In this document: positions 10,321 to 21,133 of the stretch, piece after piece
Position numbering within the stretch: position 1 is the first letter of the stretch
Layout of the letters: the number at the start of each line of letters is the position of its first letter
NCBI GenBank assembly: GCA_000442125.1
Contig: KE546968.1
Coordinates: 1 to 24,756, forward strand
Reading direction: 5' to 3'
Source: Opeltia flavorubescens
Lineage: Eukaryota; Ascomycota; Lecanoromycetes; Teloschistales; Teloschistaceae
Length of the DNA stretch: 24,756 bases
Made by a program: the position numbers and the translations under genes
The notes under the pieces: model-generated
The model's database searches: none
The model's input: only the letters and a program-made list of their open reading frames with translations
Told to the model about the DNA's origin: nothing

Positions 10321-12880
10321 ACCCGAAGATTTTAATAGAAAAAATAATATAGTAAAATCTTTAAATATCGATTTATTAAATTTTAAATATTTTAAAATAA
10401 TTAATTTTAAAAACGGGCGTATTATTATAATCCGAAGACAACTATTAAATTTAAAAAATAGTTTAATAGAGCGTTAAAAGAAAAGAATTTAGATATTTAA
10501 ATAAAGGTAAAAAATTTATAACTCTATTAGAATAATAATAGATTATAAAAACAAAAAACCTTATCGAATAAAAATATATATAATAACGTTTTTCTAGAAG
10601 CGAAATAGAATTAAAACTATTAAACTAGCTTTTAAATACCTTTAATATATATAAATTAACGAGATTTTATTAAAAAATTAGTATTTTTTTATAATAAAAT
10701 AAATAAACTTTTAATCGAAGGTACCGCGTATAATAATAATCTACCTAATCCCGTTTAAATAAAAGTATTTTTATAGCGGTTAAACTTTTAATTTTAAAAT
10801 ATCGAGCTTTAAAATATTTTAATTTATAGGATTTATATATATTGTAAATCGCCTATTATTTATTAACTAAAAAATAGTATTTTAACCGAATAATCGCAAG
10901 CTTTATATATTAATTCTATAAAAAAACTTAGATCTTTTTAAAAAAGAAAAAATCGATTATTAATCCTTTAAAGTTTTACTTTACTTTAATAAAATATTAT
11001 TAGGCGTATAAAAACGCTAATATCGATAACTTTATAAAGGTTTTATATAGCTTAAACTATAAGCGTATTATAAACCGTAGGGTTTATATTAACCGAATCT
11101 TTTCCCGGTAACCCTAATATAAATTACTATCGAGAAAATTACTTTTAAATCCGGTGTAATTCCTTTAAAATAATATATAAAAATAGCGTATTAAGCTATA
11201 AAAAGTAAATCTAGCGATANTTTTTCCGCTAAAATTTAATATTAACTAAATATCTACTAATTAGTATAAAACGGACCGGTCGAAATATTTTATATTTTTA
11301 TATTATCGAATATAGTATTATTAATCTTATAATTGTTTAAAGGCGAAAAATATACTTTTTAAAAAAGAAAAATTACTAATAAATAACTAGTTTAAACTAT
11401 TTTAATTTACGATAATAATAAACTAAAAATATAGATTTTAATATTAGACTTAACCTGTATATAAATAAATAAAAGTTCTATTTTTTCGTAATACTACGTT
11501 CGTAAAAGTTAAAATAGACCGAATTTAATTATAGATAAATTAGAATTTAAATTAATTTAATTTTATTTAATTTAACGAATATAAAAAGAATTACAAAAAT
11601 TAAATACTTTAATAAAAAAAGTAGGTAAAGAAAAATAAAAGGATAAATACTAGATTTATTAAGGAGAAAGAATCGATTATATCCGAATTTATATATATTT
11701 ATAGTAAGCCTTATAAAAGCGAGGTAAAAATATAAAATAATATAATTATTGAGATTTATATAAAGTAGAGAATTTAAATAATTTAAAAAAAGGAATATTA
11801 TTATAAATATAGGAGTAAATAGTTAAGTCTATTTTTAATAAAATTCTAATACGGTTATATTAAATTCTAGATTATAGTTATAAATAGTATATTTAATTTT
11901 TTTATCGAATAAAAATATCTTTTTTTTAAATTTAAATAATTATATTTTAATTTTTTATAGAATTATTTAATAGGTTTTTAAATACTTCGATTTTTTAAAT
12001 TAGATTTCTTTAAAAGGAATAATAATAGTTTAATAGTATTATTATTAATTAAAAAAGCTATTCGATAATTTTAATATAATTTAACTATTTATATTAGTAG
12101 TAACGAATAAAAAAGTAAAAATAATATTTTTTCTATTAAATATTTCAATCGGTAGCCCTTTTTTTTTAATTAGAAGTAAACCGCTTTAAATTTTTATAAC
12201 ATTTATAATCTAAAATTAGTATTTATTATCGGTCGAAACGGAAAAGTTATTTAAAAGCTTAATAATAAATATAATAAATCGGAATTAAAAAATTATAAAG
12301 GTTATAATATAAAACTAAATCGTTTAAAAGTTTAGCCGTTTAATAAAACTAATTATTTAATAAAAAAAAAGGTAAAGATTTAATATAATTATAAAATATT
12401 ATAATAACTTTTATTTAATACTTCTCTACCGGGTACTTTCAATATTATTTATTATTAACCTTTAATCGGATATTTTTTAGCTCGCTTTTATTAGATTATA
12501 TACTATTATTAATAGCTTTAATTATATATTATATTTTTTATTCTTTCTATATTTAGTATTAAAGGAGGGTTATTTTATTCGAAATTTCTAGAAAATTTTA
12601 AATTTACTAGTTTTACCGCTTTTATAAATTAAACTTAGTTAAATACTCCGTGGTATTTTATATTATATTCCGGCGCTAAAATAAAATCTTTTATTAAAAA
12701 GAGTAACTAGATACAAATAGTTTAAAAGTTCGGTAACTTTAGTTGTAGTTCTTTTATAAATTTTAGATAATATAAATTTAATATTATTATAACCGGTATT
12801 TCTAATATTTAAATAGTCCTATTAAAGAGTTAGTATTTATATTATTTTTATTCGATATAAAATCTAATAATACTTATCGT
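10321..12880 (+). pseudogene. Possible dead open reading frame, product unknown
   Basis: Read in the frame that starts at 10321, this stretch shows fewer stops than the other forward frames in the lines I compared. The stops are nearly all TAA or TAG, the codons RIP makes from CAA, CAG or TGG. Stop-free runs include 36 codons at 12481-12588 and about 24 codons ending at the stop at 11338. A TGA at 10270 lies before it. The implied peptide is rich in I, L, K, N, F and Y, which any A/T-rich frame would give, so appearance is no proof. No domain or motif was recognised. The likeliest source is a transposon or repeat-family gene killed by RIP. A palindrome copy lies inside (11523) and others lie on each side (9971, 12931). 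Base 11220 is an N. Confidence 0.3.
11523..11540. repeat. Dispersed palindrome, copy 7 (subfamily 2)
   Basis: Core ATTTAATTATAGATAAAT, preceded by GACCGA as at 8930. Arms differ by transitions plus the subfamily's arm-position-6 mismatch. Confidence 0.6.
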
Positions 12881-12930
12881 AATTTTATAATCGCGATTAA
12901 CGTAAAAAATAAAGGCTGAAAAATAATTAA

Positions 12931-12948
12931 ATTTAATTATAAACGAGT
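12931..12948. repeat. Dispersed palindrome, copy 8 (subfamily 2)
   Basis: Core ATTTAATTATAAACGAGT, with the same arm-position-6 mismatch. It lies about 50 bp beyond the end of the possible dead frame at 10321-12880. Confidence 0.6.
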
Positions 12949-13418
12949 ATAAATAGTTATATATTATATATTAATATAGGTTTTAATATAATTTAAAGTT
13001 AAATTTAAAATCCTAGATTATATATAAAAACTATTATTAAAAGTAGCGAGTCGAAAAAACTATAGTTATAATTATAAATTATTTAATCTCGGACTTTTTA
13101 ATTATAATTATAGAATTGTATTTTAATATATATATAAAATTAGGATATCCTTTATAATTAGAGTAGATTACTCCGATTAGTAATAGAATTACTTTTCGAA
13201 AAGTCGAGTATTATATAATAGGACTTCGATTAGGTTTTATAATATTTTTATAACCTTTAAATTTAGGTTAGTAATTATAAAACCGAATTTTATAAAAGCT
13301 AATATTAATAAGATTTTATAATATATTTATAGCTTTTAACTAAAGGAAATAACTTTAAAAGTTAATCGAAATCTAAAAAGGTAATATTTTCGAAAATTAG
13401 ATATAAATACTAAATCGA

Positions 13419-13436
13419 ACTTACTTATAAATAAAT
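13419..13436. repeat. Dispersed palindrome, copy 9
   Basis: Core ACTTACTTATAAATAAAT, preceded by TCGA. Arms differ only by transitions. Confidence 0.75.
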
Positions 13437-13596
13437 TTAAAAGCGGTTATAACTTATTAGCTCTAGAAAAAATAATTATAAATTTAGATTAATATATAAA
13501 GTTAGTATTTAAAATACCCCGATATAATATTTTTATTATACCCGTTTATAGGTTTTTATATATAGAAATATATAACTTTATTTACGGATAATATCC

Positions 13597-13751
13597 GTAT
13601 AATATATTAGTAGATATAAAGAATCTATAAAAAATAGCTGCTTAATATACTAATAGATATAATAAAACTATAAAAAATATTTGTATAGTAAACGGGCGGA
13701 TATAAAAATACCGCGGAAAATATCCGTATAATAAGCTGGTGGGTATATAGG
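13597..13751. repeat. Tandem array, about 43-bp unit, 3.6 copies
   Basis: Units begin near 13597 (44 bp), 13641 (43 bp), 13684 (42 bp) and 13726 (partial). The head of each unit has the form TATARTAARC-GGTRGRTATA, seen best as AACGGGCGGATATAAAAATA in unit 3 and AGCTGGTGGGTATATAGG in unit 4. The tail of units 1-3 is a CTATAAAAAATA- or CCGCGGAAAATATCC-like block. Units differ mainly by transitions. Units 1 and 2 are almost fully converted to A/T, while 3 and 4 keep GGG and CTGGTGGG, so RIP hit neighbouring units unevenly. Confidence 0.7.
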
Positions 13752-14174
13752 GATTATTTTAATAATACCGCTAGTATTAATAACCAAATTTAAAGATTAG
13801 TCGAAAAGAAAAATAGTTTCCTATAACTTTTACCGCGTATTATTTAAGGTAGTAGTTAAAAAAAAAAGTAACTCTATCCGAGAAAGTATATAAATTCTAG
13901 AAATCCTATCGGATCGCCTTTAACGTTAATTTATACTATTTTTTAAAAGGTTTCGATAGTAAAAAAACTTTTATAGTTTAGGTTTTCTTTAATTTTTTAT
14001 TATTTAAACTTTTTACCCGTAATTTTTAAGTAGTTTATTAGTTAATAAAAAGTTTTCTATTAGTACTAAATAGTAATTATATTAAATTATCGATATAATT
14101 AAATAAATAACCTTTTACTAGTAATCTTTAATTTTTCGGGGCTAATTATTTTTAATAGGTAAGAATCGAGTATA

Positions 14175-14252
14175 ATAGCGTTTATACTATACGCTATATA
14201 GTTATATATAATAACGCTTGCTACGTACAACTATATAATAACGTTAGCTATA
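14175..14252. repeat. Short inverted and direct repeats
   Basis: ATAGCGT (14175-14181) and ACGCTAT (14191-14197) form perfect 7-base arms. Next, GTTATATATAATAACGCTTG (from 14201) and AACTATATAATAACGTTAG (from 14229) are a diverged direct repeat about 27 bp apart. Low-copy and short; function unknown. Confidence 0.45.
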
Positions 14253-15070
14253 AATAGTAGTAGTTTATAATTTACTATTAGTATTAATAGTTAAATTACT
14301 ATAAATAGCGTAATCGAAATTTTATAACGGACAAATTATATTAATATAAATAAAGTATATAAATAAAAATAATATAAATTATAAATAATTATAAAACGGG
14401 TAGAAAGTTTTTAAATTATATAGTAGTAAATTTTATTTAGAATCGAATAAAATAAAAGGAGGAAAAGTATTAAATAAAATAATTATAGAAAAAATTTAAA
14501 AAAAGTTTATTTATATATAGTTAGAACCTATTTATAATATTATTAAATACGGTATAATTATATAGTTTAGCGTTTTATATAAAGTACTGGTTGGCTTTAT
14601 CCTTATTCGGTAATATTTATTAAGCGGGATAAATTTTAAAGAGCTTATTTAATATAATAATATCTTTTAAAAGTTTTAAATAACTAATAATAAAGTTAAT
14701 AAATAATATTTATTAAATTATTTAAATATCGAGCTTATTTAAAACAAGTATCTACTCGAGTAATATTATTAGAGGAGTATCGATATATAAGCGCGACTTA
14801 ATAGATATATAATAGTAATTTTTTTATATAAAGATTATATTAAGGGCGGGTATAAAAAGAATAATATTAGTACCGGCTATACTATTAAAGGAAAAAATCT
14901 AATTTAAATATATAAAGGCGTCTATCGATAATATAATAATTAAATAGCCTCCGAATAGGATAATTAGTATAAATATAAAAAGAATAAAATAATATCGCCG
15001 AATAAATTAAATAAAAATAATTTATACTATATAAATTTTTATCGATATTATTTTTTAAAACCTCTACTAT

Positions 15071-15088
15071 ATTTATTTATAAATAAAT
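15071..15088. repeat. Dispersed palindrome, copy 10, fully converted
   Basis: Core ATTTATTTATAAATAAAT, an exact 18-bp palindrome made only of A and T. It is what the family consensus becomes when every C and G is lost by transition. On its own it could also be chance in A/T-rich DNA. Confidence 0.5.
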
Positions 15089-15369
15089 ATAAATATAAAA
15101 AAATTTAAACTCTAGTATTTTTTATTATAATATAGGCGCTTTAAAGGCGGTAGATTTATATTAATATTTAGAAACGAATATTAAAAGGGATAAAAGGAAT
15201 TAAACTTTTTATTAAAAGTAGATAATAATACGGCCGGAATTAATCGGCGCTCTTTAATATTTATACCGGTTAGTTCGTATTCTTTTATATTTAAATAAAT
15301 AGTAAAATTATATATATTCGAAACCGTTTAAAAAGGTCATTTAAATAGTTTAAAAGATTTATTAAAATT

Positions 15370-15470
15370 ATTAAATTTTTTAAACTTTTTAGATTTTTCG
15401 GATACTTTAGATTTTTCGAATATTTTAAATTTTTCGGATTCTTTAGAATTGTCGGGTTCTTTAAATTTTA
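15370..15470 (-). repeat. 18-bp tandem repeat inside the dead frame
   Basis: Plus-strand units TTTAGATTTTTCGGATAC (15388), TTTAGATTTTTCGAATAT (15406), TTTAAATTTTTCGGATTC (15424) and TTTAGAATTGTCGGGTTC (15442) follow one another exactly, with weaker partial units on both sides. The period is a multiple of three and the repeat is in frame with the minus-strand frame, where each unit codes for six residues (KxxEKS/KESEKF-like). This argues for a coding origin rather than a random satellite. Confidence 0.85.
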
Positions 15471-16189
15471 AAAATAAAAATAACTTTAAAGACTTCTTAT
15501 TAAAACTATTAATATAAACCTATAATAAAATCTATAACGAAATATTTATTTTTTTTAAATTAATTTTATTAATCTTCTTTTAAACTATAAAAAGCTGGTT
15601 AATTATATACTTTAATCTAAAAATTTTATTATTCTAATATATCTTTTTAAGCCTTTTTAATAGCTGTAGCTACTATATAATTTTTCTTTATTTATATTTT
15701 TTTAATAACTTTAACTACTTTTAAATTTTTTTTATTCTTTATTTTTTTTTATTTAGCCCTCGCGCGTTTTACCCTCGTTACAAACGCTATTATTTATTAA
15801 ATATTAACTGCGGCCTCTACTAGAAATACTAAATTTTATTACCGGTATTTATTAGAATATTTATTTAATTTAACTTCCTTTTCTTTTATACGTTTCTTTT
15901 TTTTTTTTAAAATCGGCTGGTTAATTTAAAGAATCTATATAATATAAAATTAATAAACCTATTTTCCCTTTAATAATTTTTCGATAGTTAGAAATTATTA
16001 GTAGCGTCGATTATATACTCTTTTTTTTAATAAATAACTGGATTATTTTTTATATTAAATATTTAATAGGTTTTATCTAGTATTAACTTTAATATTTTAA
16101 TATTAGAGAGTATATAGATAGAAATAATAAACTTCTAGTAATAATCTAATCTATATTTCGATATATTTAGATATTATAGAAATTTTCTT

Positions 16190-16209
16190 CCCGAATTAAT
16201 TAATTCGGG
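16190..16209. repeat. Perfect 20-bp palindrome
   Basis: CCCGAATTAATTAATTCGGG is an exact palindrome, followed by GGCTTTTT. It looks like a bacterial hairpin terminator, but the setting is eukaryotic and it lies inside the dead minus-strand frame. It contains no CA or TG, so RIP could not have broken its symmetry. Confidence 0.7.
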
Positions 16210-16995
16210 GGCTTTTTAATTTTTTTATTTTTTATAAATTCCTTTTCCTCTAGTAGTAAATCTTTTATTATTATATTTTAGATTAACCTTTAATATAGCC
16301 GAGAATAGCGCTATTTAAATAAGTCGCGATAGAAATTCTCCGACTATATTAATATATATTCGCTGGTAAAATTTTATAAAATATTTTTAAAATCTTCTTT
16401 TAATATACGGGCGCGGATTTTATTTATTATAATTTAAAAGACTCTAATATCGGTCTACCCGATAATAATTAAATATATTTTCTAGGTTGTAAAAGTATTT
16501 AACGCCTAATTATACGAGTATAATATTATTATAATATAAAAGGTATATTAGTTCTTTTATCCGAGCTTTAATATATAATCTAATACTTAAATAATAAACT
16601 ACGCGTTAATATATATATCCGGGAATATAATATCCAATTCTTTGAATTAAAAGTTTTTAAAGATCGCGGAAGTATATATACTAGTAATTAATCTTATAAT
16701 ATTATTATTAAAGTCGTTAAATTTATTTACAACAATATCTTTATTATATTATTTATATACCGACCGGATTAATATAATAAAAAATTTTAAATTTACTAGA
16801 AAGCTTTTAATTAATTATTATATAACCGGCTATTTATAGTAGATTAGAAATTTCCTCTAATAGATATAATAAAAGTTATAGGCGAGAACGGCGATAGCCT
16901 TTAGCTTAATTAATAAGTACGTTATATAATTATAAATATCGATTTTAGCCTATAATAAAGTTAACTTTAGATTTCGAGAATTTTAATTCTATTAA

Positions 16996-17013
16996 ATTCG
17001 ATTATAAACGAAT
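16996..17013. repeat. Dispersed palindrome, copy 11 (subfamily 2)
   Basis: Core ATTCGATTATAAACGAAT. Arms match except by transitions and the arm-position-6 A/T mismatch that marks this subfamily. The flanks AA and TC extend the pairing slightly. Confidence 0.6.
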
Positions 17014-17271
17014 TCTATAAAGAACGGACTATATATTTATTTAAGGAATAGAGTATCGAATATCGATTCTAGTTATAAAAAAGAAGTTAATCGCGCTATA
17101 ATTATTTATTATATACTATATATTTATATTTATAACGCTATTTTTTAAATTTATAGTAAATTTCTTTATTAAAAAAGCGAATACTATATAATTTAAGCGG
17201 CGATATTTAAATATATTATATCTAGCTTTTTTTATTTTTTTATTAACGCCTCCGCCGAGGTTTTAAATATA

Positions 17272-17823
17272 AAAAATATAGATAAATATATATTTAAATA
17301 TTTTTAATAGTTTTTTTTCGAGTTTTAAGGCCACTTATTTATTATAAAGGATGGATTTACTAATAATAATAATACGCCCGTTAATATTATTAATAATAGA
17401 TATAAATATTTATTATAGGTATATTATATAAAAAAACGGTAGGAATAAATCTATTATAGTATCGGATTTTAGCTACTGGCTTTACTAAGGTTTCGCGATA
17501 TTATAAAAGGCTTATAGATAAAAAAAATACTAATATTTAATTAATTACGTAGCGAATAATTTTTTATTATATAATATTTTTTTAATTTATTTATATTCTT
17601 TTAAATTTAGGTATTTATTCTTTTTCTCGACGTTATTTAAATAGATAAAATATAGTAGGCCTTAAAAGTCGGCCCTTTTATTAAATATAAAAATAGCGGT
17701 TACTAAATTATAGTATCGGGTATTTAGTTAATTAATCGATTTATATATTTAGATTAAAATATCTTAAAAGCGATATACCTTGTTATAAATACTATATAGT
17801 AGATTAGTATACTAGCTATATAG
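17272..17823 (+). repeat. Second dispersed repeat, long copy
   Basis: Pairs with 3708-3957 in the same orientation. The head (17272 to about 17388) and the tail (about 17700-17823) align with it without large gaps. Some 300 bp between them (about 17389-17700) have no partner there. The tail shares TTAATTAATCGATTTATATA and a following ATATACCTT-GTTATAAA-like block. No transposase frame or terminal repeat was recognised, so the kind of element is open. Confidence 0.7.
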
Positions 17824-18668
17824 AATACCGATAGAAAAAATTTTAGTTATTTATACGCGCCCGAAAATATTTAAATAAAATAATCGATATTTTATATCTA
17901 GTTCTACTAGCTCGTCTATTTTTTTTATATTGTTTTTATCGCTTAATTTAAGACGCCGCTACTTATAAAAATTCGGATTCGAATCTATATCTAGGGATCG
18001 GTTTATTTAGATATTATAAGTAGTAAAATATATTTATTTTAAAATACACGGGATATTAAATAATTACCGGATATTTTTAAAAAGGTCTATAATATCGGTT
18101 TTTAATATAATTTTATAGTAATCTAGATTTAATTACAAATTAGAGCTACTATAAAATAAACGAAAGTATTATACTAAAGTAGGGATCTCTAGAAGCTTTT
18201 TATACTATATTTAACTACTCGAACTTTTATAGATAATAAGGGTTGGGCGGTATTACCTATTTCCGATTTTATTAACTAGTAACGCCGCTTTATAGTATTT
18301 ACGCGCCTAAAAATCGGTAATAAATTAGATTATTTTCTTTTTAACGGTTTTAAAACGCGAGTTAAAAAATTTAAAACGAGATTAAATTATATTAAAAAAA
18401 ATTTAACTAGAAAAATATAAAAGTTAATCTAATATTTTAATAATAGATATTTCTTTTTTAAATATTTTATTAGCTATATTAATATTATTATTAAGGATAG
18501 TATTAAAGGCGTCGACTATAAAAATATTTCGACTAATTTTATTTATAGATATTTATCTCTCGCTTATATTACCGGAATATTACTTCTTTTATATATTAAA
18601 CGATTTTAAAAAATATAATTTCGTTTTTAGAAAAAATAATAATCGGATTAATAGTATTTATAGAAAAA

Positions 18669-18820
18669 TCGATTACTATTTTACTAAACTCGCTTATAAA
18701 TAAATAGGATTATTATTTTACCGAACTCGCCTATAAGTAAATAGGACTGGCACTTTATCGAACTCGCTTATAGGTAAATAGGACTATTATTAGAGCTACT
18801 CGCCTATAAATAAATTCGGT
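18669..18820. repeat. 37-bp tandem array of the dispersed palindrome (copies 12-15)
   Basis: Four palindrome cores start at 18688, 18725, 18762 and 18798, that is, 37, 37 and 36 bp apart: ACTCGCTTATAAATAAAT, ACTCGCCTATAAGTAAAT, ACTCGCTTATAGGTAAAT and ACTCGCCTATAAATAAAT. The spacers are also alike (AGGATTATTATTTTACCGA, AGGACTGGCACTTTATCGA, AGGACTATTATTAGAGCT), and part of a spacer precedes the first core, so the whole 37-bp unit was amplified. Every core has the presumed original bases on the left arm and converted ones on the right, which shows strand-biased mutation or a shared ancestor that was already asymmetric. Confidence 0.88.
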
Positions 18821-20406
18821 AAAATAGCTATCTACTATTAGGCTAGCTAGATAGCGAAATAGAATAAAAAGATAGTTATAGCTAAGAGATTTATTTACTA
18901 TTATTCTTTTTTTCCTATTTTAATTATATACTCTCTACCGCGTATACTATATAAAATAATAACGATAGCGTTTTTTTTAAATCTATATTATTCGCTAAAA
19001 TAATACTTTTAAAGGCCCGTTTAATATTTATTTTTTAGATTATATACTAAACTTACTATATATAAAAGAGTTTTTAAACGTTATATTTAAAAATTAATAT
19101 AATAGAGTTTAAGTCTAAAAATTTATAGGCTTTCGGATATAAAAAGAGTATTATATTATAAACGTTTATACTAATATATATCGCGTTATATAAGTTATTA
19201 GGTAGAAGCTAGGAAATAAATAGGTCTTCGGGTAGTAAATTAGAGAAGTTTTTTCTTTTAAAATAGTTATCGAGGTTTTTTTAAATAATATTCTCGATAA
19301 TAACCTCCGTAAGTTTATTAATAACGCGTCGCTATTTTTTTTTTTTTTATTATATTTCTATTATAAATAAAATAATCTAAAAAAAATTTTTAAAGTAAAC
19401 AATTTTCGTATATTTAAAATTATATTAGGCTTCTATTAGAATAGCCTACTACTAGACTAATATTAGGGCTTATAGATTATTTTTACGGTTATATCCTATA
19501 AAATTATAGAATCGAATTTTATCTAAATTAAAAATAGTTAAATAACTCGCGAGGTTATTTATATATTTTATTTTTTTTTTTTAATTTATTTTTAATCTCG
19601 GTCGCGGGTTTAATTATTTTTTATTTTTTAGTTATTATATTATTTTAGTAAATTTTATCGATATATTTTTTTTAGTTATAGTATTTAGCGTATTTTATAA
19701 TATTTTCGAGTTGAGTTTTTAATTATCGGGAGTTATAAACGTTATAAAGGCGGCTAAAATTTAATAAATATTAGAGGAGATAGAATTTAGAATTATAATA
19801 TCTTTTTTTTTTTTTTAAACGAATTATAGTAGGGTATAACCGCGGGCCTAATTCTCTATAATAAACCCCTAGTACTTAATAGCCGGCTCGTTATTAATAT
19901 AATCTTATATTAAATCGGGTTAAATACTAAAAANTTTTAAAATTATATAATAGATAATTATTTATTTTCGATAATTATAGGTATTAATAGTATTATTATT
20001 TGGAAGCGTTAAAATAGATAACTAGAAAATATATTCTTTAAAATCGAATACAGGGAATATATTTATAAAGGTCTAGTTACTTATTTTATTAAAGGTTTTA
20101 ATATATTTTTTAAAATATTTAATAAAAATAAATTAGATAGTAAAATTATATAAGAGTTTATAAACGTTAAAGGTATTTAGAATTTTAAAATAAAAAGTAA
20201 ACTATACAATATTATCGAGCTAACCGGGATTAATAATTAATACTTTAAAAGAGTTTTTCCGGATAATTTAGACCTTTTTATCTATAGCGCGATAAAAATC
20301 GATTTTTATAGTAACTTTCTCTAATTTTATAGTCGGTTCTAGCGTCCCGTCCGATTTACGTTTTTTAATATATTTTCTAATCGTTATAAAAGCTCTAATC
20401 GACGGT

Positions 20407-20424
20407 ATTTACCTATAAATAAGT
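20407..20424. repeat. Dispersed palindrome, copy 16
   Basis: Core ATTTACCTATAAATAAGT. Arms differ only by transitions. Confidence 0.75.
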
Positions 20425-20519
20425 TAAATACTAAAAATTCGGATATTTTATCGAATTCGTTAGTAGGCTAATTAGAAAGAAAAAAAAAAAGAACGAAATA
20501 AAAAATAAAAAGCCGTTAA

Positions 20520-20537
20520 ATTCGTTTATAGGCGAGT
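20520..20537. repeat. Dispersed palindrome, copy 17
   Basis: Core ATTCGTTTATAGGCGAGT. Arms differ only by transitions; here the right arm is the better kept one. It lies 113 bp after copy 16. Confidence 0.75.
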
Positions 20538-21115
20538 TAATTCTTTTATAATTAAATTTAATTAAAATTTACCTTTTAAATTATAATATACTGTAAAATA
20601 AAGGTTAATTAACGAATAAAGAGGTATAATAGGGGTTAAAAATATTAAAGTTATTATAAAAGCTACGGAGTTAGTATAATAAATAATTAGAATCGGTATA
20701 AATTATTTTATTATATTATAAATATTAGTTAGTAATATACTAGGTTTTAAAGCGAAATTTTAAATAGAATAATATACTATTATAAATTATAAATAATTAT
20801 AATATAATATAGCGAAGCTTTTAAAAGCGTTGAATCGCGTTATAAAGTCTAATTAAAGGTAAAAATATAAAATAACGAACGAAACCGAGTATCTATAAAA
20901 GAAAAAGAGTATAAAATATAATATAGAGGAAATTAAAAATTTAGAGTTTATAAAAGTAGTTTTATACCTATATTAGCTTATATATCTAGTAATTATCGAT
21001 AAAAGTCGCGTAATATAATTTCTTTTACTAGTAAATACTTACTAATAAAAAAATAAAGTAAAATAAAATAAAATAATATAAAGTAAAAGTAATAAAAAAA
21101 AAATATATAAAATTA

Positions 21116-21133
21116 ATTTATTTATAGGTAAGT
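21116..21133. repeat. Dispersed palindrome, copy 18
   Basis: Core ATTTATTTATAGGTAAGT. The right arm keeps GG and GT while the left arm is fully converted. Differences are transitions only. Confidence 0.75.

Larger units (their letters stand above)
12881..15336. other. RIP-degraded DNA with tandem arrays, no gene recognised
   Basis: No gene is seen. The block holds dispersed palindromes at 12931, 13419 and 15071, a 43-bp tandem array at 13597-13751, and a short repeat cluster at 14175-14252 where a few CA and TG steps survive (TTGCTACGTACAACTATA, 14218-14235). Confidence 0.55.
15337..16680 (-). pseudogene. Dead open reading frame ending in a hexapeptide repeat
   Basis: On the minus strand one frame stays comparatively open from about 16680 down to a TGA at 15337-15339. 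RIP turns TGA into TAA, so a surviving TGA is a fair candidate for the original stop. In-frame stops before it are TAA or TAG, apparently from Gln or Trp codons. There are none in 16321-16380 or in 15340-15480. Near the 3' end the same frame runs through an 18-bp tandem repeat (15370-15470) that reads as Lys-Glu-Ser-Glu-Lys-Ser-like hexapeptides. Before that lies a Lys/Arg/Gln-rich stretch that could be a basic coiled coil. Further upstream is an ordinary mixed sequence. Above 16681 stops become dense, so the 5' end or an intron is near. A DNA-binding transposon protein would fit, but no catalytic motif was recognised and no family is claimed. Confidence 0.4.

Noticed and set aside
16190-16217. 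Rho-independent terminator (palindrome followed by GGCTTTTT)
   Set aside because: The window is eukaryotic and the hairpin lies inside a dead reading frame; no transcription unit ends there.
4991-17984. Shared AATTCGGATTCGAAT near 4991 and 17970 as a further repeat
   Set aside because: The match is about 15 bp and does not extend; spacing from the second dispersed repeat differs between the two places.
18669-18820. CRISPR-like array of regularly spaced palindromic repeats
   Set aside because: The spacers are similar to one another, the setting is a eukaryotic telomere, and no cas genes are near. It is a tandem minisatellite.
21116-21133. Intron 5' splice site (GTAAGT) inside the palindromes, suggesting introner-like elements
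   Set aside because: GTAAGT follows from the palindrome consensus, appears in few copies, and no branch site, 3' splice site or intact exon accompanies it.
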